9,617 bases of DNA from an uncultured Erysipelotrichaceae bacterium (lineage in GTDB: Bacteria > Bacillota_I > Bacilli_A > RFN20 > CAG-826): assembly GCA_900321535.1 (NCBI GenBank), contig ONWJ01000079.1, forward strand, positions 1-9,617. Direction: 5' to 3'. Below the pieces are notes generated by a model. That model did no database searches. It worked only from the letters and a program-made list of their open reading frames with translations, and was not told where the DNA came from. Made by a program: the position numbers and the translations under genes. This document shows, piece by piece, positions 1 through 7,307 of this stretch (within the stretch, counting starts at the first letter, position 1; each line of letters opens with the position of its first letter).

Positions 1-27
1 AAAAAAGAACCCTCGTGGTTCTTTTTT
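1..27. terminator. Bidirectional Rho-independent terminator
   Basis: Bases 1-11 are the exact reverse complement of bases 17-27, giving an 11-bp stem around the 5-base loop ctcgt. There is an A-run on the left and a T-run on the right, so it can work on both strands. It lies 18 bases past the stop of the minus-strand Fe-S scaffold gene. Its symmetry suggests a convergent plus-strand gene ends just left of the window, but that gene is not visible. Confidence 0.85.
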
Positions 28-45
28 CGTTATCTATTAACCTTC

Positions 46-336
46 TTATTGGTTTTGCTGCGCTTTTCTTTCTAGATAGGCCGTCATGAGATCGGCAGGA
101 ACATCATCGAGCTGAACCGCCATAACGCCAGGAACCTCTTCCATGAGGATGATTTCAACCCCGGCAGAGATATCTGCTCCAGCAAGAGAGCAACCTTCGC
201 AAGCGCCGACCATGGAAACATAAACGATGCCATCTCTAAAACCGATGAATTCAATGTCGCCACCGTCGCGTTGCAAAAACGGACGCACTTTGTCCAGCGT
301 TGCTTCGATTAATCTAATGGTTTCTTCTTCGTTCAT
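46..336 (-). CDS. NifU C-terminal domain (Nfu-type) Fe-S cluster scaffold/carrier protein
   Basis: This 96-residue protein is essentially a single NifU C-terminal domain. Proteins of this family hold or pass on a [4Fe-4S] cluster to apo-enzymes in the cytosol, usually as a dimer sharing paired CxxC motifs. The N-terminal part has the family pattern (IEATLDKVRPFLQRDGGDIEF, about residues 10-30), followed by a beta-hairpin region and the cluster-binding pair C46-x-x-C49 (ACEGCSLAG). There is no A-type or NifU N-terminal domain, so it resembles the short Nfu/YutI-like proteins of Bacillota. The ATG at 336 follows a weak GAGG element 8 bases upstream. The gene appears monocistronic, with a terminator at 1-27. 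No other SUF or ISC genes are in view. The family call is firm; client proteins are unknown. Confidence 0.93.
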   Translation of the reverse strand: MNEEETIRLIEATLDKVRPFLQRDGGDIEFIGFRDGIVYVSMVGACEGCSLAGADISAGVEIILMEEVPGVMAVQLDDVPADLMTAYLERKAQQNQ

Positions 337-364
337 GGTCGTGCCTCTAATTTCGGCAAGGCGT

Positions 365-393
365 ATTGTAGTCCTTTTTGCTAGGTATGCCTA
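365..393 (-). promoter_or_regulatory. Candidate sigma-A promoter for the Nfu gene
   Basis: On the minus strand, TAGGCA (388-393) and TACAAT (365-370) are 17 bases apart. A start near 358 would give a leader of about 22 bases before the ATG at 336. The -10 is good (5/6) and the -35 is moderate. An imperfect palindrome, TAGGTATGCCTA (382-393), overlaps the -35 and could be a protein site, although it is short. Confidence 0.4.
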
Positions 394-414
394 ACGAAAT
401 GATTCAAATAATCG

Positions 415-443
415 TTGGAGTTCTCTTTTTCTTCCCATATACT
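415..443 (+). promoter_or_regulatory. Candidate sigma-A promoter for the M3 peptidase
   Basis: TTGGAG (415-420) and TATACT (438-443) are separated by 17 bases. They precede the peptidase ATG at 496 by about 50 bases. This is the best promoter-like pair on the plus strand in this divergent intergenic region. Confidence 0.5.
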
Positions 444-495
444 AGCAGTTAGTCTGTAATTAGACGCTTATCTTATAGATAAAGGAGAACGAAAT

Positions 496-2202
496 ATGAG
501 CAAAAACATCCCTGTGTTTGAGCAATGGCCCTTCCGTATTCCTTCTTTTGAAAGGGAGATCGAAAAGAGCAAAGCCTTCACTGAGGCTTTAAAGAACGCG
601 GCCACCCAAGAAGAGGCTCTTGCCGTCATCAAAAAGAAAATGAAAGCCTCGGACGATTTCGACAATGCCGTCACGTTGATCTCGGTTAAGTTCTCGTTGG
701 AATCCAATAATCCTAAATACGTCAAAGCGATGGATGTGGTGAACGAAAAATACCCACTTCTTCAAAACGAAGAACTTGCTTTCTCTAAAGCCTTATTGGA
801 AAGCAAGTTCCGTCCATATCTTGAAGAGAAACTTGGCTCCTTGCTTTTCAAGATGCACGAGAATTCTTTGAAGAGCTTTGATGAACGCGTCATTGAAGAA
901 TCCATCGAAGAGAACAAACTCACGATGCAATATGGCGCGTTGATTGCTTCTTGCGAAGTGGAGTTCCGCGGCGAGAAATACAATCTCCCTCAGATGGGCA
1001 AATTCATGGAAGACCCTGATCGCAAAACCCGCGAAGAAGCTTCCAAAGCCTATTATTCCTACATGGATAGCAAGGTCGCTGAATTAGAGGATATTTACGA
1101 TAAACTCGTCAAAGTCAGAGACCGCATGGCCAAGAAACTTGGATTTGAGAACTACGTCCCACTTGGCTATCTCCGCATGTCAAGATTCGACTACACCAAA
1201 GAGGATGTGAAAGGGTATCGCGATGCGATTGCTCAGTATGTCACCCCTCTTGCAGGGAAACTGTTGAAGCAGCAATTCAAGAGAACTGGTATTCGTAATC
1301 CGGAAATCTATGATCTTGCCCTCGCGTTTAAAGATGGCAACCCCACTCCGAAAGGCACGACTGCCGAAAAGATTGAGACCGCCAAAGGCATGTATGACCA
1401 AATGTCACCGGAAACGTCTTATTTCTTCCGCTTCATGGCCGACCATCATGTCCTTGATTTAGAGGCAAGAGCCGGTAAACAAAGCGGTGGATATATGACC
1501 TATTTCCCAAAATACGGCATTCCATTCATCTTCTCTAACTTCAACGGCACCTCTGGTGATGTTGATGTCTTAACCCATGAGTTTGGTCATTCCTTCCAGG
1601 CTTATATGTCTAGAGCCATTAAGATCCCAGAATATCGCCAGCCCACGAGTGAATCCTGCGAAATCCATTCCATGTCGATGGAATTCTTCGCTCATCCATA
1701 TATGGACCGTTTCTTCGATAACCCGGAACGTTATCGCTTCGTCCATCTCTCCGATTCCATCTCTTTCCTTCCTTATGGTGTCTCGGTCGATGAATTCCAA
1801 GAATGGGTCTATGAGCATCCAGAAGCGACTCCAGAAGAACGCGATGCCGAGTGGATTGCGTTAGAAGAGAAGTACCTCCCACATAAGAGAGCATGCTACA
1901 AAGGCTGCAAGTATATGGCGGAAGGCCATCGCTGGCTCACCCAAGCCCATATCTTCGAAAGCCCATTCTATTACATCGATTACACGCTCGCTCAAGTTAT
2001 GGCGTTTGAGTTCTTCAACCTTGATCGAAAGAACCACGCGCTTGCTTGGAAGAGATACCTCAATCTTTGCAAAATGGGTGGCAAATATCCGTTCCGCACC
2101 CTGGTGAGCAAAGCCCATATGAAAGATCCTTTCCAAGAAGGCGTCATCAAAAAGACCATTGCCCCGTTGCCCAAGGTTTTAGCGGGCTATAACATCGACT
2201 AA
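496..2202 (+). CDS. M3 family oligoendopeptidase (PepF-like zinc metallopeptidase)
   Basis: This is a 568-residue cytosolic zinc endopeptidase expected to cut short oligopeptides. The active-site motif H361-E-F-G-H365 (DVLTHEFGHSFQAYMSR) supplies two zinc ligands and the catalytic glutamate. The downstream segment SESCEIHSMSMEFF supplies the third ligand, E389, in the usual M3 spacing. The N-terminal 200 residues are helical and charged, as in the PepF N-terminal lobe. There is no signal peptide or membrane segment. The length matches the roughly 560-residue M3B oligoendopeptidases. The ATG at 496 is preceded by AAGGAG (482-487), which supports this start. The gene stands alone between its own promoter and the terminator at 2220-2249. 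Specificity cannot be read from the sequence; a role in peptide recycling is inferred from the family. Confidence 0.95.
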   Translation: MSKNIPVFEQWPFRIPSFEREIEKSKAFTEALKNAATQEEALAVIKKKMKASDDFDNAVTLISVKFSLESNNPKYVKAMDVVNEKYPLLQNEELAFSKALLESKFRPYLEEKLGSLLFKMHENSLKSFDERVIEESIEENKLTMQYGALIASCEVEFRGEKYNLPQMGKFMEDPDRKTREEASKAYYSYMDSKVAELEDIYDKLVKVRDRMAKKLGFENYVPLGYLRMSRFDYTKEDVKGYRDAIAQYVTPLAGKLLKQQFKRTGIRNPEIYDLALAFKDGNPTPKGTTAEKIETAKGMYDQMSPETSYFFRFMADHHVLDLEARAGKQSGGYMTYFPKYGIPFIFSNFNGTSGDVDVLTHEFGHSFQAYMSRAIKIPEYRQPTSESCEIHSMSMEFFAHPYMDRFFDNPERYRFVHLSDSISFLPYGVSVDEFQEWVYEHPEATPEERDAEWIALEEKYLPHKRACYKGCKYMAEGHRWLTQAHIFESPFYYIDYTLAQVMAFEFFNLDRKNHALAWKRYLNLCKMGGKYPFRTLVSKAHMKDPFQEGVIKKTIAPLPKVLAGYNID

Positions 2203-2219
2203 AAACTGAAAAACAATGC

Positions 2220-2249
2220 AAAACCCAAGGATTTGAGCCCTTGGGTTTT
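2220..2249. terminator. Bidirectional terminator between convergent peptidase genes
   Basis: Bases 2220-2230 pair perfectly with 2239-2249 (11 bp, loop atttgagc). There is an A-run on one side and T-rich sequence on the other, so it can stop transcription from both directions. The plus-strand M3 gene ends 17 bases before it and the minus-strand M32 gene ends 3 bases after it. Confidence 0.9.
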
Positions 2250-2252
2250 ATT

Positions 2253-3725
2253 TTATTTCAGGTATTTTTCTCTTAGATAATCCAGGAAGTAATCCACTTT
2301 GAGTTCTTCGCCTGTGACTTTTTTCAGATAGATGTTTGGGTCCATCCAATCATAGGCGAAGTCTTTTTCTTTGAGCCAAAGAATGATTTGGTCAAACTTC
2401 CCTTCCCGAACGAACTGATCGACATCAATATCCTGTTTCATCTTATGAAGGATTTGGGCTCCATAAAGATTGCCAAGCGCATAAGATGGGAAATATCCAA
2501 TCGAACCATCGCTCCAATGAACATCTTGCATCACGCCTTCCGAATCATTGGAAGGCTCAACCCCAAGATACTCTTTGTATTTGGCGTTCCAAATCGCCGG
2601 AACATCTTCACATTCAATCTTGCCGTTGATGAGATCACGTTCGATTTCATAACGGATGATGATGTGAATCGAATAAGTGAATTCATCCGACTCGGTTCTG
2701 ATCAAGGAAGGTTCGACATAATTGATGGCCTGATAGAACTCTTCCTCACTCATGGATTTGAATTCGCCTTTTAGATGTTCCTTGCATAATGGGAGCAAAG
2801 CATGGACGAAGGCTTTGCTGCGGCCAAGAAGATTTTCAAACAAACGAGAATGTGTTTCGCAGACTGCAGCGGTGGCCAATCCATCGACATAATGGTTGAA
2901 CATGTCATCGCTCCAATTCTGAAATTCGATCGCATGACCGCCTTCATGAATGACGGAGAACAAATTGCTTCTCCAATCATCTTCATGGTAATGGGTGGTG
3001 ATGCGGCAGTCGTGTCTTGATAGATTGTTGGAGAAAGGATGCTCCGATTCTCGAAGCGCACCTTGTTCTAAGTCATAGCCGATTAAATCCAAGACATCAT
3101 AGCTGAGGTCTTCTTGATCATGCTTGCCATGAGGAAGAATAACGGGTTCCTTTCCTTGCTTGAGCTGAACGATAGGAAGATTCGCAAGCAAAAATTCTTT
3201 GAGTCTAGAGAAGATTGCATCGATATCACCTTCACGTGTTCCTTTTTCATAAGCATCGAGACAAGCGTCGTAAAGAGTGTTCATCGATTCGTCTTTCCTT
3301 AAGGATGCCCATTGCCTACGTGCCTCAATGGCTTTCTTCCAATAAGGAAGGTACAAAGAGAAGTCTTTTTGTTCCTTGGCTTTTCTCCAAGCGTGGTTGG
3401 AAGCTTGGTATGCCGCTTCCCATTCTTCATATTGCTTCGGATCGATTTTCGCTAGGAATTCAGATTCATCTAAGAGGGTTCTGCAAAGTTTTTGGATTTT
3501 CGGATTCTCTTTCTCTTCTTCCATCGTTTGTTTGGCAACGGCGATGAAATTGGAATCTCTAGATATAGAAGCATATTCGTTGATGTAATCCAAAAGAAGG
3601 TCCGATTCCTCTTCAATTGCCTTGGGTGGAGTGGTGGTGTCCAAATCATAAGCGACGATGGCGATGAGATAATTCAGCTTTCTTAATTTATTTAAATAGG
3701 TCTTGAGTTGTTCGAATGCTTTCAT
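2253..3725 (-). CDS. M32 family metallocarboxypeptidase (carboxypeptidase Taq-like)
   Basis: This 490-residue protein is a cytosolic zinc carboxypeptidase that removes residues one at a time from peptide C-termini. The M32 signatures appear in order: HDCRITTHY just upstream of the active site; the zinc motif H260-E-G-G-H264 within SVIHEGGHAIEF; the ETHSRLFENLLGRS block with a further glutamate ligand; the RTESDEFTYSIHIIIRYEIE block; and VHWSDGSIGYFPSYALGN near the C-terminus. Length matches the roughly 500-residue family. The frame is open upstream to an ATG at 3773, but ATG 3725 has GGAGG (3734-3738) at 8 bases, whereas the upstream ATG has none and would run through the promoter region. I therefore chose 3725. 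The gene is monocistronic and diverges from the metal-efflux operon. Within the zinc motif, EF replaces the usual YE after HA, a modest departure. Confidence 0.95.
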   Translation of the reverse strand: MKAFEQLKTYLNKLRKLNYLIAIVAYDLDTTTPPKAIEEESDLLLDYINEYASISRDSNFIAVAKQTMEEEKENPKIQKLCRTLLDESEFLAKIDPKQYEEWEAAYQASNHAWRKAKEQKDFSLYLPYWKKAIEARRQWASLRKDESMNTLYDACLDAYEKGTREGDIDAIFSRLKEFLLANLPIVQLKQGKEPVILPHGKHDQEDLSYDVLDLIGYDLEQGALRESEHPFSNNLSRHDCRITTHYHEDDWRSNLFSVIHEGGHAIEFQNWSDDMFNHYVDGLATAAVCETHSRLFENLLGRSKAFVHALLPLCKEHLKGEFKSMSEEEFYQAINYVEPSLIRTESDEFTYSIHIIIRYEIERDLINGKIECEDVPAIWNAKYKEYLGVEPSNDSEGVMQDVHWSDGSIGYFPSYALGNLYGAQILHKMKQDIDVDQFVREGKFDQIILWLKEKDFAYDWMDPNIYLKKVTGEELKVDYFLDYLREKYLK

Positions 3726-3745
3726 AGAAGTATCCTCCGCGCCAT

Positions 3746-3773
3746 AGTGTATCCATCCAAAAGAAATAAGCAA
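3746..3773 (-). promoter_or_regulatory. Candidate promoter for the M32 carboxypeptidase
   Basis: On the minus strand, TTGCTT (3768-3773) and TACACT (3746-3751) are 16 bases apart, and the ATG follows at 3725. The palindrome 3781-3796 lies 7 bases upstream of this -35. A repressor bound there could also affect this promoter, but that is inference. Confidence 0.35.
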
Positions 3774-3780
3774 CTAAAAT

Positions 3781-3796
3781 ATGAATGGCCATTCAT
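3781..3796. promoter_or_regulatory. Perfect 16-bp palindrome, probable ArsR/SmtB-type operator
   Basis: ATGAATGGCCATTCAT is its own reverse complement. Its half-site ATGAA/TTCAT is the same as in the second palindrome at 3813-3832 and resembles the TGAA-containing half-sites of SmtB/CzrA/CadC operators. It sits between the divergent M32 and arsR-family promoters, with centres of the two palindromes 34 bp apart. Binding by the adjacent repressor is inferred. Confidence 0.6.
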
Positions 3797-3805
3797 AAAT
3801 AATGC

Positions 3806-3835
3806 TTGATTAATATGAATAACCGTTCATATAAT
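3806..3835 (+). promoter_or_regulatory. Promoter of the metal-efflux operon
   Basis: TTGATT (3806-3811) and a consensus TATAAT (3830-3835) are separated by 18 bases. Transcription would begin near 3842, leaving only about 12 bases of leader that consist mostly of the GGAGG ribosome binding site. The spacer is nearly filled by the palindrome 3813-3832, which is the expected geometry for direct repression. Confidence 0.65.
3813..3832. promoter_or_regulatory. Operator palindrome inside the efflux promoter
   Basis: ATATGAA (3813-3819) and TTCATAT (3826-3832) are perfect 7-bp arms around the 6-base centre TAACCG. It resembles the imperfect palindromes bound by the SmtB/CzrA/CadC branch of ArsR repressors. 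It covers the promoter spacer and the first three bases of the -10, so a bound repressor would block RNA polymerase until metal releases it. Confidence 0.7.
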
Positions 3836-3853
3836 ATGTCCGGAGGAATTCTT

Positions 3854-4168
3854 ATGGCTATCATTCCTGATGACAACACCTTAGATAGAATGGAATCTAT
3901 CTTGAATATCGCTAGCGACTTCACTCGCTTAAAAATCCTTTATTGCATTCTAGGGGAGCAGAAGTCGGTCAATCAAATCGCGGAAGAAACCGGTGCTTCG
4001 CAGTCGCTTGTTTCTCATCAATTATCGATTCTAAAGAAGAATCATTTGGTTTCGGCCACCCGCAACGGCCACAATGTGTTTTACCAGCTCGATGACGAAC
4101 ACGTCGAACAGCTCCTTGAAATCACATTCGACCACGTGAACGAGGAGTGGAACGATGGAAGAAACTAA
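3854..4168 (+). CDS. ArsR/SmtB-family metal-responsive repressor (alpha-5 zinc-site type)
   Basis: This 104-residue winged-helix protein is a likely autorepressor that leaves DNA when it binds zinc or a similar ion. The helix-turn-helix spans about residues 37-62 (SVNQIAEETGASQSLVSHQLSILKK); the wing follows (LVSATRNGHNVFYQL). The C-terminal helix carries D81-x-H83 and, eleven residues later, H94-x-x-E97. This spacing matches the SmtB/CzrA alpha-5 metal site shared between subunits. The CadC/ArsR cysteine pair at the recognition-helix region is absent; the only cysteine is C31. This argues for zinc rather than a thiol-dependent lead, cadmium or arsenite sensor. I chose ATG 3854 because GGAGG (3842-3846) lies 7 bases upstream; an open frame reaching back to 3806 would overlap the promoter. 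The 3' end overlaps the exporter gene by 14 bases. Confidence 0.93.
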   Translation: MAIIPDDNTLDRMESILNIASDFTRLKILYCILGEQKSVNQIAEETGASQSLVSHQLSILKKNHLVSATRNGHNVFYQLDDEHVEQLLEITFDHVNEEWNDGRN

Positions 4169-6044
4169 AGAACGAATCATCAAAATCATTCGCATCGCGA
4201 TTGCTTTGACGTTATCGCTGTTAGCGTATTTCCTTGTTAACCAGGAACGCTTTGGGCAAACAGGCTACATTTGGAATATCGTTTTGTTTGCCTCGGCATG
4301 GGTGATCCTTGGCTATGACATGGTCTATGGGATGATCAAATCCATTGTCAAAGAGAAGGAGTTCCTCTCGGAAAACCTTCTGATGGTGCTTGCCTCTATT
4401 GGGGCGTTCTCGTTGCTCGCCTTTGGGCAAAACGAATGCTTTGAAGCAGTGCTGATTCTCTTGTTCTATCAAATCGGAGAAATGTTCGAAGATTATGCAA
4501 AAGACAAGACCCGTGAAGCGGTTTCTGAGGCTAGCGAGCTTCGAAGCAAGATCGCTCATCGGAAAGAAAATGACGTCGTTATGGATATCGATCCGACTCA
4601 AATTGCGAAAGGCGATATCTTATGCGTCAATGTTGGTGAGATCCTGCCTAGCGATGGCGTCGTCCTCCAAGGCGAGGGCCGAATCGATGCCTCTAGCTTA
4701 ACAGGAGAAAGCGTTCCTTTCCGCGTTAGCGCAAAAAGCGAAGTAGCGGCAGGAACCATATTAAAAGAAGGTTATATAGAAATCGAAGCCACCAGCGATT
4801 ATGAAAATAACACGGTCGCGAAGATCCTTGCCCTCATCGAAGAAGGGGAGCGCAGCAAATCGAAAGTCACGCGCTTCATTCATCGCTTCGCCTCTATCTA
4901 TACTCCAGTCGTCTTCGTCTTAGCGATCCTTCTGGCCACGCTTCCGCCTCTAATTATTGGCGCGAATGTTCCTGAAAACTGGTCGAAATGGATTTTCCAT
5001 GGCTTATGCATTCTCGTCATTGCCTGTCCGTGCTCCATCATTGCAAGTGTTCCATTATCTTATTGGGCCGGCATGGGATTAGCGGGCAGAAGAGGCATCC
5101 TCATCAAAGGTGCTGAAGTATTCGACCGCCTCTATCAAATGGGTATTGTCTACACGGATAAGACTGGCACACTCACCAAAGGCGAATTCAAAGTCCTTAA
5201 TGTCTTAGGAGAGGATAAGGATGCGTTGCTCTCTATCGCGAAGATGTGTGAAGCGCATTCTACCCATCCGATTGCAAGAGCTATCCAGGATGTTCCTTGC
5301 CAGAATAAACTCATTTCCTCGAGGTACGAAGAAATCGCTGGACAAGGTGTCATCGCTTATGTGGATGAAGATGTTTATCTCTGTGGGAATGAACGACTTC
5401 TTGAAAGTCATCATGTTGATGTCAAAGATTCCATTGAGGCGGGAACTGCAGTGTTTATTGCAAAAAATAATACCTATTTAGGGGCTATTGTCTTAGGCGA
5501 TGAAACCAAGGAGAATGCCTCTATGTTGGTTCAATATCTGCATGAGCACGCGATTCAAATCCATTTGCTTTCAGGTGACTTAACCAAAAATGCAGAAGCC
5601 CTTGGCAGGCAGCTAGCCTTAGATGGGGTGGAAGGCCGTTGCAGCGTTGCAAGAAAGAAAGAAGCAATTGAAAACGCTTGTTTGGCGAATGCAGGACAAG
5701 TTGCTTTTATGGGAGATGGCATCAATGACGCATCAGCGATTGCCGCAAGCGATCTAGGCATTGCGATGGGTGGGATCGGCAGTGATCTCGCCATGGAACA
5801 CGCCGATGTTGTGATCATGAATGATAACCCGCTTTCATTAGCGACAGCGCACCGCATTGCAAAACTGGTAAGACGCCAAAGCATCTTCAACATCGTCTTA
5901 TCCTTAGTCATCAAGCTTGCGATTATCGTCTGCTCGCTTGTGATCCCAGGATTCCCTCTTTGGGTAGCGGTCGTGGCAGATACAGGCTTATTAGTCCTTT
6001 GCATCCTGCTTTCTGTTTCTATCTTCTTAAGAAAGCGAATCTAA
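4155..6044 (+). CDS. cadA: P1B-2-type heavy-metal (Zn2+/Cd2+/Pb2+) exporting P-type ATPase
   Basis: This 629-residue integral membrane pump would export soft divalent metals from the cytosol using ATP. Visible motifs are TGES (183-186, actuator domain), the transmembrane metal site C291-P-C293, DKTGT with the phosphorylated D335, the nucleotide-domain HP pair H371-P372 characteristic of P1B pumps, and GDGIND (520-525). In the last two membrane helices, K587 and D609 sit in the positions conserved in ZntA/CadA and absent from copper pumps, so zinc, cadmium or lead is the likely substrate. The protein starts directly with the first membrane helices; there is no N-terminal HMA (GxTCxxC) domain. 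The ATG at 4155 is inside the repressor's 3' end, with AGGAG 7 bases upstream, indicating translational coupling. Expression should follow release of the repressor. CadA-like is a family name here; the exact ion preference is inferred. Confidence 0.95.
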   Translation: MEETKERIIKIIRIAIALTLSLLAYFLVNQERFGQTGYIWNIVLFASAWVILGYDMVYGMIKSIVKEKEFLSENLLMVLASIGAFSLLAFGQNECFEAVLILLFYQIGEMFEDYAKDKTREAVSEASELRSKIAHRKENDVVMDIDPTQIAKGDILCVNVGEILPSDGVVLQGEGRIDASSLTGESVPFRVSAKSEVAAGTILKEGYIEIEATSDYENNTVAKILALIEEGERSKSKVTRFIHRFASIYTPVVFVLAILLATLPPLIIGANVPENWSKWIFHGLCILVIACPCSIIASVPLSYWAGMGLAGRRGILIKGAEVFDRLYQMGIVYTDKTGTLTKGEFKVLNVLGEDKDALLSIAKMCEAHSTHPIARAIQDVPCQNKLISSRYEEIAGQGVIAYVDEDVYLCGNERLLESHHVDVKDSIEAGTAVFIAKNNTYLGAIVLGDETKENASMLVQYLHEHAIQIHLLSGDLTKNAEALGRQLALDGVEGRCSVARKKEAIENACLANAGQVAFMGDGINDASAIAASDLGIAMGGIGSDLAMEHADVVIMNDNPLSLATAHRIAKLVRRQSIFNIVLSLVIKLAIIVCSLVIPGFPLWVAVVADTGLLVLCILLSVSIFLRKRI

Positions 6045-6063
6045 CGCTCTTTGTAGCCTAACA

Positions 6064-6091
6064 AAAACGTAGCGGGACCCCGCTACGTTTT
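6064..6091. terminator. Bidirectional terminator between efflux operon and queF
   Basis: Bases 6064-6076 pair with 6079-6091. The innermost pair probably opens, leaving 12 bp and the loop GACC. A-run and T-run flank the stem. It lies 19 bases beyond the pump's stop and 3 bases beyond the queF stop on the other strand. Confidence 0.9.
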
Positions 6092-6094
6092 GCT

Positions 6095-6577
6095 TTATCG
6101 GTTGTCGACTTTTTCTGGATAAAGGTCGTGGTTGAGGAGACGGTGATTTGCCATTTCCTCGTATTGAGTGCCTGGCTTGCCATAATTGCAATAAGGATCG
6201 ATGGAGATACCACCTCGAGGCAAGAACTTACCCCAAACTTCAATATAACGTGGGTCAAGCAAAGCGATGAGGTCTTTCATGATGATGTTGACGACATCTT
6301 CATGGAAATCTCCATGATTTCTGAAAGAGAACAAATAGAGCTTCAACGATTTGCTTTCGACGCAACGCTTATCAGGAATATAGGAAATCGTGATGGTCGC
6401 GAAATCCGGTTGCCCGGTGATAGGGCAAAGGGAAGTGAACTCAGGGCAATTGAATTTGATGAAATAATCGTTTCCCTGATGCTTGTTCTCAAAGGACTCC
6501 AACACGCTTGGGTCGTAGGTGGTGGGGTAGTTGGTCTTTTTGCCTAAATGAACGAGGCCTTCTTCTTCGCGTTTCAT
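6095..6577 (-). CDS. queF: QueF, NADPH-dependent 7-cyano-7-deazaguanine (preQ0) reductase
   Basis: QueF reduces the nitrile of preQ0 to the aminomethyl group of preQ1, which is then inserted into tRNA on the way to queuosine. The protein is about 160 residues, the short unimodular form known from Bacillus. Counting from ATG 6577, the catalytic cysteine is C51 in [13 protein letters not shown] with the acid D58. The QueF signature [20 protein letters not shown] follows at about 74-93 and contains the NADPH- and substrate-contacting residues. An alternative ATG at 6583 overlaps the transporter's TAA stop by one base but sits only 3 bases after AAAGGA, whereas 6577 is 9 bases away. I prefer 6577, though the longer start with coupled translation remains possible. 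It is the last gene of the operon, followed by the terminator at 6064-6091. Confidence 0.96.
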   Translation of the reverse strand: MKREEEGLVHLGKKTNYPTTYDPSVLESFENKHQGNDYFIKFNCPEFTSLCPITGQPDFATITISYIPDKRCVESKSLKLYLFSFRNHGDFHEDVVNIIMKDLIALLDPRYIEVWGKFLPRGGISIDPYCNYGKPGTQYEEMANHRLLNHDLYPEKVDNR

Positions 6578-6582
6578 ATGCA

Positions 6583-7305
6583 TTATTCCTTTCCCGTCTC
6601 AATATCGGTGATAACACCTTGCTCCATTTTAAGTCTCTTTAAGTAATTGATGAATAAGGATGTTAATGGAGAGACAAGTGCTTCAACAACGGTTTCGATT
6701 GCAGTGGTGAATCCAACAAGCTGCAAGATGGTGGTCCAGGATTGCTCAATGGTTGCGGGAATGCCAATTGGAGCAAATGCGATCAAATAGAAAATCGCAT
6801 TATCCAAGAATTGTCCAATCAACGTGGATAGCACCGCGCGAAGCATAAATCCGAAGGTTTTGTTGGGGTTTTTCGAATTTACGCGCATCAAATACATAAT
6901 CATCGTATTCGCGTAATTGCCAAGCAAGAACGCGGTGATGGAAGCGATGACGATTCTCCACCCTGTTCCTAAAATCACTTCATAAGAGGAATTGATGAAA
7001 TCGTTATTGCCAGGGATGGCAATGCAAATCCAAGCAATTCCAGAGATGAATAGGTTTAATATGGCGGAAATCCAGAAACACTGGATTGCTCTTTTTCTAC
7101 CCCAAATCTCGGTGATGACATCCATGCACAAGAAGACAAGCCAAGAGATGATGGTGCCTCCGGTGGTAATGGATAATTCAGGTGTTCCAAATGTTTTGGT
7201 GGCCAAGATGTTTTGCATCACCGACCCTACCATATAAAAGGATACGATGATGAGAAAGAAGGTTGGGACGCTGAGCGAGCGGCGCTTTCTAGAAAGTTCT
7301 TCCAT
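6583..7305 (-). CDS. yhhQ: YhhQ/VUT-family queuosine-precursor transporter
   Basis: This is a 240-residue membrane protein with about six hydrophobic segments (roughly 13-33, 47-63, 76-98, 115-140, 155-178 and 192-222). It has the marks of the Vut_1/YhhQ family: an acidic, conserved turn after the second segment ([12 protein letters not shown], 62-73) and [22 protein letters not shown] in the fifth. Family members import 7-deazapurines such as preQ0 or preQ1. Its place between queC and queF supports that role. The frame is open to a GTG at 7311 that overlaps the queC stop, but AGGAGG inside the end of queC is only 3 bases from that GTG and 9 bases from ATG 7305, so 7305 is the better start. 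The gene then begins 2 bases after queC ends. Which precursor it carries is inferred. Confidence 0.9.
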   Translation of the reverse strand: MEELSRKRRSLSVPTFFLIIVSFYMVGSVMQNILATKTFGTPELSITTGGTIISWLVFLCMDVITEIWGRKRAIQCFWISAILNLFISGIAWICIAIPGNNDFINSSYEVILGTGWRIVIASITAFLLGNYANTMIMYLMRVNSKNPNKTFGFMLRAVLSTLIGQFLDNAIFYLIAFAPIGIPATIEQSWTTILQLVGFTTAIETVVEALVSPLTSLFINYLKRLKMEQGVITDIETGKE

Positions 7306-7307
7306 GA

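Noticed and set aside
3726..3773. Longer start (ATG 3773) for the M32 carboxypeptidase
   Set aside because: It has no ribosome binding site and would place the start inside the promoter; ATG 3725 has GGAGG at proper spacing and matches family N-termini.
5555..6004. 149-codon minus-strand open frame inside the metal pump gene
   Set aside because: It is antisense to a gene with all P-type ATPase motifs in frame; the reading is a shadow of that coding sequence.
6128..6547. 139-codon plus-strand open frame antisense to queF
   Set aside because: queF on the other strand has its catalytic cysteine and signature motif intact; the antisense frame shows no recognisable domain.
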